From Henningerozyma blattae CBS 6284 (taxonomy: Eukaryota > Ascomycota > Saccharomycetes > Saccharomycetales > Saccharomycetaceae): a DNA stretch of 64,000 bases. The translations under genes were made by a program, and so were the position numbers. The notes under the pieces are model-generated. The model was not told the origin of the DNA. It worked only from the letters and a program-made list of their open reading frames with translations, and did not search any database. Of this stretch, positions 8,588-19,469 are shown one piece after another; positions within the stretch are counted from its first letter, which is position 1, and each line of letters starts with the position of its first letter. Location of the stretch: contig NC_020185.1 of the NCBI RefSeq assembly GCF_000315915.1, positions 1,550,001 through 1,614,000 on the forward strand, given 5' to 3'.

Positions 8588-11155
8588 ATGAGTGATAGTG
8601 AGACACGTCCTGTGATAGACCCTGGTGTGGGTAACAGCCAAACGGATGAGATACAGGGGTCTGAAACACGGAAACGAGAGATGGAAGTGGATGAGGTGGA
8701 TAAGAGTGAGGATAAGGATTGTCATATAGAGAAGAAATTGAAACCAGATAATGGGGAGACAGAGATAGGACAAGATAAGACAGAGTTAGAGGAGGATAAA
8801 AAAGAGCCAGAGCAAGATGGCAAAGAGAAAGAGCAAGATGACAAAGAGCAAGAAAAAGAGGCAATTGTAGAAGAAACGTCCAAACAAGACTCAATTCCAA
8901 AGGTAGAAGAGAAAGAAGAGCCTATAAATGATAAAGAGAGCAAGGAAGAGAGCAAGGACGAGACTACTAAAGAAGAAGTGAAAAAAGAAAATATGAAAGA
9001 TGAAACAAAACAGGAAGAGACAAAAGATGAAAAGAAACCAGAAGAGGCGAAAGAAGAAGAGCCAAAGGATGGTATGAAAATACCAGCCCCTGCTCCTCCT
9101 CCAGAGCCAGATATGAACAATTTACCAGAAAACCCTATACCGGCTCACCAGAAGAAACATGCTTTGATGGCTGTCAAAGCTGTTAAGCGGTTAAAAGATT
9201 CTCGTCCATTTTTAAACCCCGTGGACCCCGTGGCTCTTAATGTGCCATTCTATTATAACAAGATTAAACATCCAATGGATTTAAACACGATAGAAAGAAA
9301 ATTGACTTTAAATGCATACGATGTTATAGAGTCTCTTACCGAAGATTTCAATTTGATGGTGAATAATTGTATTCTATTCAATGGCCCAACTTCAAGTATT
9401 TCTCAAATGGCTAAAAACATTCAAGCCTCTTTTGAAAAACACATGTTGAATATGCCTCCAAGAGATTTACCAACTCCTGTAAAAAACAGTAATTCTTCCA
9501 ATAATCCTAAACAAAAAGTTTTAAATTCAGAAGGGTCTGTAATTATAAGAAGATTGCAATCCAACAATGGTAGACCCAAGAGGGAAATACATCCTCCAAA
9601 ATCTAAAGATATTTATAATACCACAAGTTCTGCTGATAATGATTCAAATTCAAATAGGAAACCTCCTAAATCTAAAAAATTAAAGCAAGTTATGAAATTT
9701 TGTCAATCAATTGTAAAAGAATTATCAAGCAAGAAATATTCTTCTTTTAATTATCCGTTTTTAGTACCAGTAGACCCTGTGGAACAAAATATCCCCACTT
9801 ATTTCGATTATATTAAAGAACCAATGGATTTAAGTACGATTTCCAAGAAATTGATCAATTGGGAATACAAAACTCCTGAAGAAGTCGAATATGATATTAA
9901 TTTGATCTTTAAAAATTGTTATATTTTTAATCCAGAGGGAACCATAGTTAATATGATGGGCCATCGATTACAAGACATTTTCAATACTAAATGGGCAGAA
10001 AGACCTATTTTTGATTCTTATGAAGATTCCGAAGACGAACAATTAAAACAAGAAGATCAAGAAGAAGATGGATATGAAGATGAATCAATGTTCATGTCTA
10101 TGGATCATGATCAAATGAATGGGATGGAGGATCTTTCTGATTCTGACGCAGATTTAGATGAAACTTCTATCACCAACCCAGCAATCCAATATTTAGAAGA
10201 ACAGTTGAAAAGAATGAAATCAGAATTACAAGTATTAAAGAGACAAGAACTGGATAAGATTAGAAAAGAAAGAAGATTAGCCAAATATAATTCAATGCAA
10301 TCAAACTCAAATAAAAAGAAAAAGAAGAATATTTCCAATAATGGTACTGCAAATTTAAATTTCTCAAATAATAAAAAAGTTTCCACTCCTTCTGGAACAA
10401 ATAAGAAATCAATAAGATCAAGAAGGAAAAATTCCAAATCAAATATATCCCAACCTGCAAATAAATTCAAAACTGTAGTCACTTATGACATGAAAAGGAT
10501 AATCACCGAAAGAATTAATGACTTACCCCCTGAAAAATTAGAAAAAGCAATAGAAATCATCAAAAAGTCAATGCCATACTTATCTGATGATGATGAAGTA
10601 GAACTGGATCTAGACACCTTGGATACAAACACTATCTTGAATCTATTTAATACTTTCTTTAGACATTTCGAAAACATACCTTCTCCCAATTCAATTAGTA
10701 GTAACTCGCATTTACATAACAATAATCAATCGAATTATAACGATGATTACAATAACAGCAATACTTTTAATACAAACATTAACACTCCTCCCACTATGGA
10801 TTTCATGGATTCCATATCTATGAGATCTCCTCTCTCTCCAACTTCTCTTGCCAATAACTTAAATAACAGTTCAACTCATAGTCACACAAATAAAAAGAAG
10901 AGATCAAAACCTTTAACTCAAGAACAACAATCAAAACAAATTGAAAAAATTAAAAATAAATTGGCTTTCTTAGATGGTGCATCTCCAAATTCAAATAATG
11001 GTTCATCTCCTTCATCTTCAACGAATTTGAAAAATTTATCTTCTTCAAATAACATTAATTCTTTGAAAAATAATAAAAGATCGAACCAAACTGCTTATTC
11101 AACAACTTCAAGTTCATCAGATGATGATGTAAGTAGTGAAAGTGAAGAAGAATAA
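8588..11155 (+). CDS. BDF1: BET-family double-bromodomain protein Bdf1/Bdf2
   Basis: This BET protein reads acetylated histone H4 and works with TFIID and SWR1 in yeast. The 855 residues are longer than Bdf1 (686) or Bdf2 (638). In order: a lysine/glutamate-rich tail at about 1-180 with repeated KEE/DK words; bromodomain 1 at about 190-290, with FLNPVDPVALNVPFYY and the acetyl-lysine asparagine in NNCILFN; bromodomain 2 at about 365-470, with NCYIFN; an acidic segment; a basic segment; the ET domain at about 630-692; and a serine/asparagine-rich tail ending in acidic serines. BDF1 (YLR399C) and BDF2 (YDL070W) are ohnologs that both map to this ancestral place, so the symbol could equally be BDF2. 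Confidence 0.93.
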   Translation: MSDSETRPVIDPGVGNSQTDEIQGSETRKREMEVDEVDKSEDKDCHIEKKLKPDNGETEIGQDKTELEEDKKEPEQDGKEKEQDDKEQEKEAIVEETSKQDSIPKVEEKEEPINDKESKEESKDETTKEEVKKENMKDETKQEETKDEKKPEEAKEEEPKDGMKIPAPAPPPEPDMNNLPENPIPAHQKKHALMAVKAVKRLKDSRPFLNPVDPVALNVPFYYNKIKHPMDLNTIERKLTLNAYDVIESLTEDFNLMVNNCILFNGPTSSISQMAKNIQASFEKHMLNMPPRDLPTPVKNSNSSNNPKQKVLNSEGSVIIRRLQSNNGRPKREIHPPKSKDIYNTTSSADNDSNSNRKPPKSKKLKQVMKFCQSIVKELSSKKYSSFNYPFLVPVDPVEQNIPTYFDYIKEPMDLSTISKKLINWEYKTPEEVEYDINLIFKNCYIFNPEGTIVNMMGHRLQDIFNTKWAERPIFDSYEDSEDEQLKQEDQEEDGYEDESMFMSMDHDQMNGMEDLSDSDADLDETSITNPAIQYLEEQLKRMKSELQVLKRQELDKIRKERRLAKYNSMQSNSNKKKKKNISNNGTANLNFSNNKKVSTPSGTNKKSIRSRRKNSKSNISQPANKFKTVVTYDMKRIITERINDLPPEKLEKAIEIIKKSMPYLSDDDEVELDLDTLDTNTILNLFNTFFRHFENIPSPNSISSNSHLHNNNQSNYNDDYNNSNTFNTNINTPPTMDFMDSISMRSPLSPTSLANNLNNSSTHSHTNKKKRSKPLTQEQQSKQIEKIKNKLAFLDGASPNSNNGSSPSSSTNLKNLSSSNNINSLKNNKRSNQTAYSTTSSSSDDDVSSESEEE

Positions 11156-11495
11156 ACTTTCTCGAATCATCCACCTTTATCCTCCTACTACCTTCACTCC
11201 TCTTTCCCTTCTCTGTATATCAATTTTCAAGTATTTAATTACTTTTGTAACATTAATAAATATTATCAAAGTTTAAAAAAATAAAAAATTAAGAAACAAA
11301 AACAAAAAAATAATAAAATATAGCATATAATTAAATTTTTTGAAATTTTTTTTATACTTCTAAAATTGTAGGATAATGTGATAGCGCCGCATTCTGCGTT
11401 TAGGATTTTAAAATCTATATATAAAAAAATAAATCTGGTTTAATTATAACCAAATTCACAATGTTCAAAATATATAGAAACATATACCATTCGTA
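11156..11495. other. BDF-SKI2 intergenic region
   Basis: This 340-bp AT-rich gap lies between tandem plus-strand genes. It contains A-rich runs and TATATATA-like DNA near 11420. I see no other gene or clear factor site. Confidence 0.6.
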
Positions 11496-14400
11496 ATGAC
11501 CACCACAGATTCATCACAATTGGATCAATTGGATCAATTATTTTCATCATTAAGAAAAAATACTTCTACATCAAATGATGATAAATTTATTGATTATTTA
11601 ACAAAACAGCCAAATTTAAATAATGAATTAACTATTTCTCAAGAAAATCTTGAATTGAAAGAAAAATTTTTACTAAATTCAAATATTTTAAACTGGGATT
11701 TATTAGATTTGACTCAATGTGTCCCTTCATTAAATTTTCTAGATGAAAATAATCAAATTGGAAAAGAAAATACCCATGATTATAAATCTTTATTGAAATT
11801 ACCAAACATTCTTAATAGATCTTCCTACCATTTTAAAAGATCTGGCCTTGATGGTAAAATCACAGGCTATAAAGAATCTGTTAATCTGATGGAAATCACT
11901 TACGCAAATTCATCAAACTCACTTTCATTAAATAGATCCATTGACAATAATTCAAATGCAATTTCTGGTTCTTCTTCTAATTTACCTTTCACTCCAGGTG
12001 GGATTTCAATGAGTATATTAGATTCAAAAACTGCAGGTTCTAATGTATCAAGGGCTACAAAATTGTTACATAAAGATGATCAAGGATTGTTCGACATTCC
12101 TTCAGGGTTTGAAAGAGGTATTCTACCAATGGAATCTTTAACATCTAAAAGTGACTCCATTATAGAAGATGAAGTTAATCAGTTAAATCAAATTGATAAT
12201 GAAATTGATGTAGAAAATGAAATTTTAATGAGTCAACAATTAGAGAATGATCAAGTAAAAATAAATTCAAAAAAAAACATTTTAGGTGACGATGAATTTA
12301 AAATTAATTCAAATCAATCAAAAGATGATATAATAGAGCTTGATAATTTATTACCTATAGGTATTGATTTTGGTAGATCTATTGTATCCGATTCATCTTC
12401 AAACGATCCTTTAAAGAAAAAAAATTGGGCTCACATTGTAGATTTAAATCATTCAATTGATAATTTCGACGAATTGGTTCCAAATCCAGCAAGAACATGG
12501 CCTTTTGAATTAGATACTTTTCAAAAGGAAGCTGTATACCATTTAGAACAAGGTGATTCTGTCTTTGTAGCAGCACATACTTCTGCAGGTAAAACTGTTG
12601 TTGCAGAGTATGCAATTGCCATGTCTAAAAGAAATATGACAAAGACAATTTATACTTCACCAATCAAAGCTTTATCGAATCAAAAATTTAGGGATTTTAA
12701 AGAAACGTTTCAAGATATCGATGTTGGATTAATTACAGGGGATGTTCAAATTAATCCAGAGGCAAATTGTTTGATTATGACTACTGAAATTTTAAGGTCA
12801 ATGCTATATCGTGGTGCAGATTTAATTAGAGATGTAGAATTCGTCATTTTCGATGAAGTTCATTATGTCAACGATCAAGATCGTGGGGTTGTTTGGGAAG
12901 AAGTCATTATTATGCTGCCACAACACGTGAAGTTTATCTTATTATCTGCCACTGTGCCCAATACTTTTGAATTTGCTACTTGGATTGGTAGAACAAAACA
13001 AAAAAATATTTATGTTATTTCTACTCCAAAGAGACCTGTTCCTTTAGTAATTAATTTATGGGCTAAGAAAGAATTAATTCCTGTAATTAATGAAAAGAGA
13101 GAATTTTTAATTAAAAATTTCAATAATCATAAAGCCTTACTTGAAGATACTCCATCAAAAAACAATGGTACTAAAAACGACAATAAGAATTCAACTCGTG
13201 GTGGATCAAGAGGTGGCTCTAGAAGTGGATCAAGAGGTGGATCAAGAGGCGGTTCAAGCAGAGGGAATGCAAACCGCGGTGGTTCCCGTGGAGCAGGTGC
13301 CATTGGCTCAAACAGGAGTCAGTTTTATAAAAGAGGTGGTAGTATGCCAACAAAAAAGACTTGGCCAGAATTAATCAATTATTTGAAAAGTCATGACTTA
13401 TTACCCGCTGTTATTTTTGTATTTAGCAAAAAACGTTGTGAAGATTATGCTGACTGGTTAGAAGGTATTAACTTCTGTACAAATAAAGAAAAATCACAAA
13501 TTCATATGTTTATAGAAAAATCTATTACCAGATTAAGAAAGGAAGATAGAGAGTTACCACAAATCTTAAAAATCAGATCGTTATTGGAAAGAGGTATTGC
13601 TGTTCATCATGGTGGGCTATTACCTATCGTGAAAGAATTGATTGAAATTTTATTTGCAAAGGGGCTAATTAGAGTTTTATTTGCTACTGAAACATTTGCC
13701 ATGGGTTTAAATTTACCCACTAGAACTGTTGTGTTTTCTGAAATTAAAAAGCATGATGGTAATTCTCAAAGATATTTAACTCCTGGTGAATTTACACAAA
13801 TGGCAGGAAGAGCAGGTAGAAGAGGTAAGGATTCAACCGGTACAGTAATTGTTATGACTTATACCGAGCCTTTCAAAGAAGGTAATTTTAAAGAAGTCAC
13901 TCTTGGCATTCCTACCAAATTAGAATCTCAATTTAGATTAACTTATAACATGATTTTGAACTTACTAAGAATTGAAGCATTAAAAGTGGAAGAAATGATT
14001 AAGTATTCATTTAGTGAAAATATTAATCAAAATCTATTGCCAGAGCATGAAAAGAAAATAAAACAATTAAATGAAGAAATGTTACAAATTCAAACTATAC
14101 CGTGTGAAACTTGTGACAGTGATATTTCTACATTTATTGATTTAGTGGATCAATTTAAAAAGAGTACTGAAAATATGTTAGAAGAGCTTGCAAAAACTTC
14201 GAACTTTTTCAGAATTTTCAGGACAGGTAGACTGATTGTATATCGAGACAAAGATGATAATTGTAAGCTAGGTTTTATTTTCAGAAGTAATATGAAAGAA
14301 AATTCATTTGTCGTCATGACCATCTCAGAACCAATGAAATTACCAGATGGATCTCCAAATCATCTACCGTACATGGGTAACATGAATGCTTATAATAAAA

Positions 14401-15389
14401 GAAATTTCCCAACAGTAACCCTTTGTGATTATTATTTTGAAGATGTATCATTATTATCTGTTGAGTTAATATCTGCTTACACATTGAAATTACAATTCCA
14501 AGACATTATGAAAGGTGATGAAGATATACTTAAATCTTTCAAAGATGAATTATTTATTATTTCTAGAGTAGCAAATCACTTGAAAGAAACTGATACAGAG
14601 AAAACAAGTAGTTTAATGGTTCATCAGCATTTATTGGAAAGAAATAATATAAGGGAAAAAATTAGAAATTTAAAATGTACTAGTTGTGAAAAATTATCAA
14701 TTCATTATGTCTTACATTATAAAATATTCCAAATTGAAAGAGAAATCAAAAATTTGTCACATTTAATGTCGGATCAAAATTTGTCCTTGTTACCAGATTA
14801 TGAAAGCAGATTAAGTGTATTAAAGGATGCTGGCTTCATTGATCCAAATCAAAACGTTTTATTGAAAGGAAGAGTTGCTTGTGAGATTAGTACTGGGTAT
14901 GAATTGGTATTAACTGAGTTAATTTTAGATAATTTCTTAGGTGATTTCGAACCTGAAGAAATCGTTGCATTGTTATCAGTTTTTATTTATGAAGGTCGAA
15001 CGAAGGAGGATGAACCACCTGTTCCAACACCAAGATTAGCAAAAGGTAAAAAAAGAATTCAAGAAATTTATGCTCAAATGCAATCAATTTATGAAAAGTA
15101 CCAAGTAACTCAGACCCAAGAAGAAGCTGAATTTTTAGAAAAAAAGAGGTTTGCTTTAATGAATGTAGTTTATGAATGGGCAAGGGGATTATCTTTCAAA
15201 GAAATTATGCAAATCAGTGCTGAACAAGAAGGTACAGTTGTTAGAGTTATCACTAGATTAGATGAAGTATGCCGCCAAGTGAAAACTGCGGCTGTTATTA
15301 TTGGTAATTCCAATTTACATACAAAAATGTCTCAAGCTCAAGAATTAATAAAAAGAGATATTGTTTTTGCTGCAAGTTTGTATTTATGA
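11496..15389 (+). CDS. SKI2: Ski2 DExH RNA helicase of the Ski complex
   Basis: Ski2 is the helicase of the cytoplasmic Ski2-Ski3-Ski8 complex, which feeds mRNA 3'-to-5' into the exosome and represses double-stranded RNA viruses in yeast. The protein has 1297 residues (S. cerevisiae 1287). It shows motif I AHTSAGKT at 360-367, the DEVH box at 453-456, motif III LLSATVPN, and motif VI QMAGRAGRRG. An insertion at about 569-602 is made of glycine, arginine and serine repeats; an RGG-type region is known in Ski2. The C-terminal DSHCT-type domain ends RDIVFAASLYL. It keeps the order next to BDF (YLR398C). Confidence 0.97.
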   Translation: MTTTDSSQLDQLDQLFSSLRKNTSTSNDDKFIDYLTKQPNLNNELTISQENLELKEKFLLNSNILNWDLLDLTQCVPSLNFLDENNQIGKENTHDYKSLLKLPNILNRSSYHFKRSGLDGKITGYKESVNLMEITYANSSNSLSLNRSIDNNSNAISGSSSNLPFTPGGISMSILDSKTAGSNVSRATKLLHKDDQGLFDIPSGFERGILPMESLTSKSDSIIEDEVNQLNQIDNEIDVENEILMSQQLENDQVKINSKKNILGDDEFKINSNQSKDDIIELDNLLPIGIDFGRSIVSDSSSNDPLKKKNWAHIVDLNHSIDNFDELVPNPARTWPFELDTFQKEAVYHLEQGDSVFVAAHTSAGKTVVAEYAIAMSKRNMTKTIYTSPIKALSNQKFRDFKETFQDIDVGLITGDVQINPEANCLIMTTEILRSMLYRGADLIRDVEFVIFDEVHYVNDQDRGVVWEEVIIMLPQHVKFILLSATVPNTFEFATWIGRTKQKNIYVISTPKRPVPLVINLWAKKELIPVINEKREFLIKNFNNHKALLEDTPSKNNGTKNDNKNSTRGGSRGGSRSGSRGGSRGGSSRGNANRGGSRGAGAIGSNRSQFYKRGGSMPTKKTWPELINYLKSHDLLPAVIFVFSKKRCEDYADWLEGINFCTNKEKSQIHMFIEKSITRLRKEDRELPQILKIRSLLERGIAVHHGGLLPIVKELIEILFAKGLIRVLFATETFAMGLNLPTRTVVFSEIKKHDGNSQRYLTPGEFTQMAGRAGRRGKDSTGTVIVMTYTEPFKEGNFKEVTLGIPTKLESQFRLTYNMILNLLRIEALKVEEMIKYSFSENINQNLLPEHEKKIKQLNEEMLQIQTIPCETCDSDISTFIDLVDQFKKSTENMLEELAKTSNFFRIFRTGRLIVYRDKDDNCKLGFIFRSNMKENSFVVMTISEPMKLPDGSPNHLPYMGNMNAYNKRNFPTVTLCDYYFEDVSLLSVELISAYTLKLQFQDIMKGDEDILKSFKDELFIISRVANHLKETDTEKTSSLMVHQHLLERNNIREKIRNLKCTSCEKLSIHYVLHYKIFQIEREIKNLSHLMSDQNLSLLPDYESRLSVLKDAGFIDPNQNVLLKGRVACEISTGYELVLTELILDNFLGDFEPEEIVALLSVFIYEGRTKEDEPPVPTPRLAKGKKRIQEIYAQMQSIYEKYQVTQTQEEAEFLEKKRFALMNVVYEWARGLSFKEIMQISAEQEGTVVRVITRLDEVCRQVKTAAVIIGNSNLHTKMSQAQELIKRDIVFAASLYL

Positions 15390-15641
15390 AGAATTTTTAT
15401 ATTATTTTACGAGAATTAGTAATGATTGTATATTTATTTACAGATTAGGAATTGATATGTACGATATGCTAATTATGTATTAATAAAATAGAGACCGTAG
15501 ATTAAGCATTAGGCATCGTCAAAGTATGCTTATCTAATGGAATATGCAAAAAAAAATTTAAGAAGGGAAAAAAAATTCGTATGTGCATGAAGAATAGCCC
15601 AAAAATGTAATATTTAGTACATGAATATCAATGTTCATGAT

Positions 15642-16370
15642 TCATTTTTTCAAAATAATGGTTCTGATAATTTCTTTGGATACCTCTTCGTTAATCAACT
15701 TATTTACAGAATGGAAGTTATCTGTTAAAATAAGATAACCAATAATTGAGAAAAATACATATTCATCAAAAACGATATGAGTTTTAATTTGTATGTTTTG
15801 TCGCGGTAGACTTACTCTTGCAATGTGTTTCAAACCCTTTGATTTTAAAAATACACGTAACTCATGAACTAATGAAGCATTTTTAATTAATTTTCTATTA
15901 ACTTTTTCGAAATAATTGAAATCATAGCCGTTAATATCAGTACTGGTCTTTTTAAAAACTTTTAAAAATACTTGTTTGATGCTTAGATTGAATAAATTTT
16001 TGCCCAATTTACACAGTTTTGAGTTTGTTGTAATTATTTGAGGTTTATCTTCGTTTTCTATTTTATTATGTTTTTTAATATTATTACACTGTTTTATATT
16101 AATATGTGCATACCTTAGTGGATAAAGACATTTTATAATTTCAGGGTCATCTTTCGATATATTTATATTGTAATCCTGCAAGTTCAAAGTATTTTTAAAT
16201 TTTTCTATTCTTTTAATATTTTGTGCATGCTGTCGTTCTAATATTTTTGGGTGTAGACTTGGAATTTTTAATGGGACATTGGCTAAGGGAAGAGAAATAG
16301 GTTCTATAAAAGTATGGAGTTGTGAAACAGAGGCTCTTAAAAGACCGTAATAAGGTCGATAATGGATCAT
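15642..16370 (-). CDS. CBS1: Probable Cbs1, mitochondrial translational activator of COB mRNA
   Basis: This basic, rapidly evolving 242-residue protein has no motif that I can name with certainty. Its place and strand between the BDF gene and COX9 match YDL069C, CBS1 (229 residues), a mitochondrial inner-membrane protein needed to translate cytochrome b mRNA. The N-terminus (MIHYRPYYGLLRASVSQ) has arginine, hydrophobic and hydroxylated residues and no early acidic residue, as expected of a mitochondrial presequence. Length and charge agree. The assignment rests mainly on synteny; another mitochondrial protein cannot be excluded from sequence alone. Confidence 0.7.
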   Translation of the reverse strand: MIHYRPYYGLLRASVSQLHTFIEPISLPLANVPLKIPSLHPKILERQHAQNIKRIEKFKNTLNLQDYNINISKDDPEIIKCLYPLRYAHINIKQCNNIKKHNKIENEDKPQIITTNSKLCKLGKNLFNLSIKQVFLKVFKKTSTDINGYDFNYFEKVNRKLIKNASLVHELRVFLKSKGLKHIARVSLPRQNIQIKTHIVFDEYVFFSIIGYLILTDNFHSVNKLINEEVSKEIIRTIILKK

Positions 16371-16621
16371 CTCATCGATGAGTTAATTATAAATACAAAC
16401 CACTTTTAAACGAATTATCCACCACTCCCTGAGGTTTTGATCAGTATCTCTAACTATACACCTTTTTTTTGCTCCTTCAATTATATCTCAAAATTTTTTT
16501 TAATACTTTTCGCTGAATAGGCGTAATATAGAAAAATTTATAGCTCATCGCATTTTAAACCTTTTCAGATCTAATCTATTGAATAAGAATAAACGATAAT
16601 TTAGCATCTACTTTTTCCCCA

Positions 16622-19048
16622 ATGGCACCAAAATCATCATCCTCAGGCACGAAGAAGAAGTCTACAAGTTCCTCGAGTTCAGATGGGACAAAAGCTCCAA
16701 AATTTAAGCTACCTTCAGAATTCATTGCAAGACCGAATGTCATAAAGAACGGTAATAACAAAGATCTTGCAACAGTAATAGTTCATCCAGATGTCTTAAA
16801 AGAGTTGGAGATCAATTTCGGGTCTATGTGTATTGTATCGAAAATTGGTAATAATGGAATTGTTGCTATTGCTAAGGCAGGTGATGAAAAGACTCATCCA
16901 TTGAACGTGCTAAAATTAACTACTACATTAAGAGCGGTTGGTAACATCATATTAGGTGATAGATTAGAGATTAGAAAGATCGTAAGCCAACCTACTTATG
17001 CTACTTCTGTTACTGTTGGTTCTATACAAGGTATTGATCTAACAAAGTATGACAATGTTTCTAAGAAAATAAATAAATTATTAGACGATTGTGGTATTGT
17101 TATGCCAGGTATGATTTTCAAAAAAATTGATATAAATAGTGGCAAAGAGGGGAAACCAAATAATGTTGATTTGCTAGTTGTTGGAATAAATGAAGATGAA
17201 CTACCTGATGTCTCTAAATTGGAAATTAATGATTATGATAATGAAGATGAGTATGATGAGGCGGAAGATGAGTATGATGAGGCGGAAGATGAAAATATAA
17301 ATGAAGAGCAATTGGGAAATGACACATTTTATCTTTCCCCACCAGGAATTTACCGTTCTAATAATACTAAATTAATTTTGACCAAAGAAACTAACTGTAA
17401 TCCAAAATATAATTTACCAGAATCTCTTTCTTATAATTTAGTTGGTGGTTTAAATAAAGAAATCGAAATCTTGAAGAATGCCATTGAGTTGCCATTACAT
17501 AAGCCTAAATTATTTTCTAGATTTGGTGTAAGTCCACCTCGTGGTATATTATTGCATGGTCCACCAGGGACTGGGAAGACAATGCTTTTAAGATGTGTTG
17601 CTAATAATTCTAATGCTCATGTATTAACCATTAATGGCCCATCTATTGTTTCTAAATATTTGGGAGAAACAGAAAGCTCATTAAGAGATTTTTTTAATGA
17701 AGCTAAAAAATATCAGCCATCTATAATTTTTATTGATGAAATAGATTCAATTGCACCAAATAGATCTAGCGATGATTCTGGTGAAGTGGAAAGTCGTGTT
17801 GTAGCCACTTTGTTGACATTAATGGATGGTATGGGTAACTCTGGTAGAGTGGTGGTTGTTGGTGCCACCAATAGACCTAATTCCATTGATTCTGCATTGA
17901 GAAGACCTGGAAGATTTGATCAAGAGATCGAAATCGGTATACCTGATGTTGATGGTAGAAAAGATATTCTTTTAAAACAGTTCCATAAAATGTCCTCAGA
18001 ACGTCATAGTTTAAGTGATGAAGATATTCAAAGTATTGCTTCTAAGACACATGGTTATGTGGGTGCTGATTTATCAGCATTGTGTAGAGAATCCGTAATG
18101 AAAGCCATTCAGCGTGGTATGATTGATCCCAAAGGCTCTAATGATTTAAAAGTGGAATTACATGATATTGAAAATGCTATGGTTGATGTTAGGCCAAGTG
18201 CTATGAGAGAAATTTTTCTTGAGATGCCTAAAGTGTATTGGTCAGATATTGGTGGTCAAGAAGAATTAAAACAGAAAATGAAAGAGATGATTCAATTACC
18301 ATTAGAAGCCTCTGAAACATTTAACAAATTAGGGGTTACTGCTCCTAAAGGTGTTCTATTATACGGGCCACCTGGTTGTTCCAAGACCTTAACCGCCAAA
18401 GCTCTTGCCACTGAATCTGGGATTAATTTCTTCGCAGTGAAGGGTCCTGAAATCTTTAACAAATACGTTGGTGAATCTGAAAGGGCTATTAGAGAAATCT
18501 TTAGAAAAGCTCGTGCAGCTTCCCCAAGTATAATATTTTTTGATGAGATTGATGCTATATCTTCAAGCCGTGAAGGAGGTAGCGGTAGTGATGTTAGCAA
18601 TCATGTGTTGACTTCATTATTAAACGAAATCGATGGTGTGGAAGAATTAAACGGAGTCGTCATCGTAGCCGCTACAAATAGACCAGATGAGATAGATCCA
18701 GCATTGTTAAGACCAGGAAGATTGGATAGACATCTCTATGTGGGCCCACCTGATTTTAACGCACGGTTACAAATCATTAAGAAATGCACAATCAAGTTTG
18801 GTAGTGAGATTCAAAATGATGAGCCATTTTTAAGAGAATTGAGTGCAAAGACTGGCGGTTGTTCAGGTGCAGAAGTAGTATTATTATGTCAAGAAGCTGG
18901 TCTTTCTGCTATCATGGCAGATTATCAAGTGGATAAAGTTGGCAAACATCATTTCCAAAATGCATTAGAAGGTTTATCCCGTGGTATTACTGAAGACATG
19001 TTGGGTTACTATCAACAGTTTGCCTCAAGAAGTGGGGTCAGCGTATAA
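16622..19048 (+). CDS. AFG2: Afg2/Drg1 AAA ATPase of 60S maturation
   Basis: Afg2 (Drg1) is a hexameric type II AAA ATPase that strips Rlp24 and other factors from cytoplasmic pre-60S particles. The protein has 808 residues (S. cerevisiae 780). The N-domain ends near residue 250. D1 has Walker A GPPGTGKT at 313-320 and Walker B FIDEID at about 369-374. D2 has GPPGCSKT at about 582-589, with the unusual CSKT that I recall in the S. cerevisiae protein, and Walker B FFDEID at about 638. An acidic linker around 208-226 contains an exact 21-bp tandem duplication (17243-17284). The order after SKI2 matches YLR397C. Confidence 0.97.
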   Translation: MAPKSSSSGTKKKSTSSSSSDGTKAPKFKLPSEFIARPNVIKNGNNKDLATVIVHPDVLKELEINFGSMCIVSKIGNNGIVAIAKAGDEKTHPLNVLKLTTTLRAVGNIILGDRLEIRKIVSQPTYATSVTVGSIQGIDLTKYDNVSKKINKLLDDCGIVMPGMIFKKIDINSGKEGKPNNVDLLVVGINEDELPDVSKLEINDYDNEDEYDEAEDEYDEAEDENINEEQLGNDTFYLSPPGIYRSNNTKLILTKETNCNPKYNLPESLSYNLVGGLNKEIEILKNAIELPLHKPKLFSRFGVSPPRGILLHGPPGTGKTMLLRCVANNSNAHVLTINGPSIVSKYLGETESSLRDFFNEAKKYQPSIIFIDEIDSIAPNRSSDDSGEVESRVVATLLTLMDGMGNSGRVVVVGATNRPNSIDSALRRPGRFDQEIEIGIPDVDGRKDILLKQFHKMSSERHSLSDEDIQSIASKTHGYVGADLSALCRESVMKAIQRGMIDPKGSNDLKVELHDIENAMVDVRPSAMREIFLEMPKVYWSDIGGQEELKQKMKEMIQLPLEASETFNKLGVTAPKGVLLYGPPGCSKTLTAKALATESGINFFAVKGPEIFNKYVGESERAIREIFRKARAASPSIIFFDEIDAISSSREGGSGSDVSNHVLTSLLNEIDGVEELNGVVIVAATNRPDEIDPALLRPGRLDRHLYVGPPDFNARLQIIKKCTIKFGSEIQNDEPFLRELSAKTGGCSGAEVVLLCQEAGLSAIMADYQVDKVGKHHFQNALEGLSRGITEDMLGYYQQFASRSGVSV
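17243..17284 (+). repeat. Exact 21-bp in-frame duplication inside AFG2
   Basis: Two identical 21-bp copies (17243-17263 and 17264-17284) encode EDEYDEA twice, in the acidic linker ahead of the D1 ATPase domain. The frame is kept. The identity of the copies suggests a recent slippage or unequal exchange. Confidence 0.9.
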
Positions 19049-19203
19049 GAAAAATAAATAAATAAATATGCATCCATATATATAATTAAAAAAGGTAATA
19101 TATAATTTTTGTATAATATAAATAAAGTGAACACGCGTTAGTTAAAGAATATTTAGATGTAAATAAATATGACTACATATAAAAGATATAGTTTGTAGAG
19201 GAA

Positions 19204-19211
19204 TATATACA
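19204..19211 (-). promoter_or_regulatory. Candidate Puf3 site in the COX9 3' UTR
   Basis: Read on the minus strand the bases are TGTATATA, matching the Puf3 site UGUAHAUA, about 80 nt after the COX9 stop. Puf3 controls many nuclear mRNAs for mitochondrial proteins. The motif is short and the region is AT-rich, so chance is possible. Confidence 0.4.
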
Positions 19212-19289
19212 ATACGTAAAGTAAAGTGAAGTGAAGTGAAGAAAACTTTGGAGTCCAACGTATTAGCCGTTGCTAAAGCTCTAAGGGAT

Positions 19290-19469
19290 TTAGGACTGCA
19301 ATTTCTTTTGTTCAGCTAATTTAGCATAATAGTTTTCTCTTCTTTGGATAACCTTCTTGTGGAAACCCCACCACCAGTATGAAGCCATGGAACCACCGAT
19401 GGAGAAACCAATGATTATATCTGCTATGATTCTTTTCTTTAATGTACCTGTTATTGGAGCGATGGCCAT
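19290..19469 (-). CDS. COX9: Cytochrome c oxidase subunit Cox9 (VIIa)
   Basis: This 59-residue subunit of mitochondrial respiratory complex IV has exactly the length of S. cerevisiae Cox9. It begins MAIAPITGTLKKRI and contains the family block SMASYWWWGFHKK in its single membrane helix, then a charged tail ending EQKKLQS. The ATG is at 19467-19469 and the TAA at 19290-19292. The order CBS1-COX9 agrees with YDL069C-YDL067C. A TGAGTCA word (Gcn4-type) lies about 100 bp upstream at 19568-19574, of unknown meaning. Confidence 0.97.
   Translation of the reverse strand: MAIAPITGTLKKRIIADIIIGFSIGGSMASYWWWGFHKKVIQRRENYYAKLAEQKKLQS

Noticed and set aside
8326..8900. Antisense ORFs over the YET3/BDF promoter and BDF start
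   Set aside because: They are mirror frames of poly-T and of the lysine/glutamate-rich BDF N-terminus.
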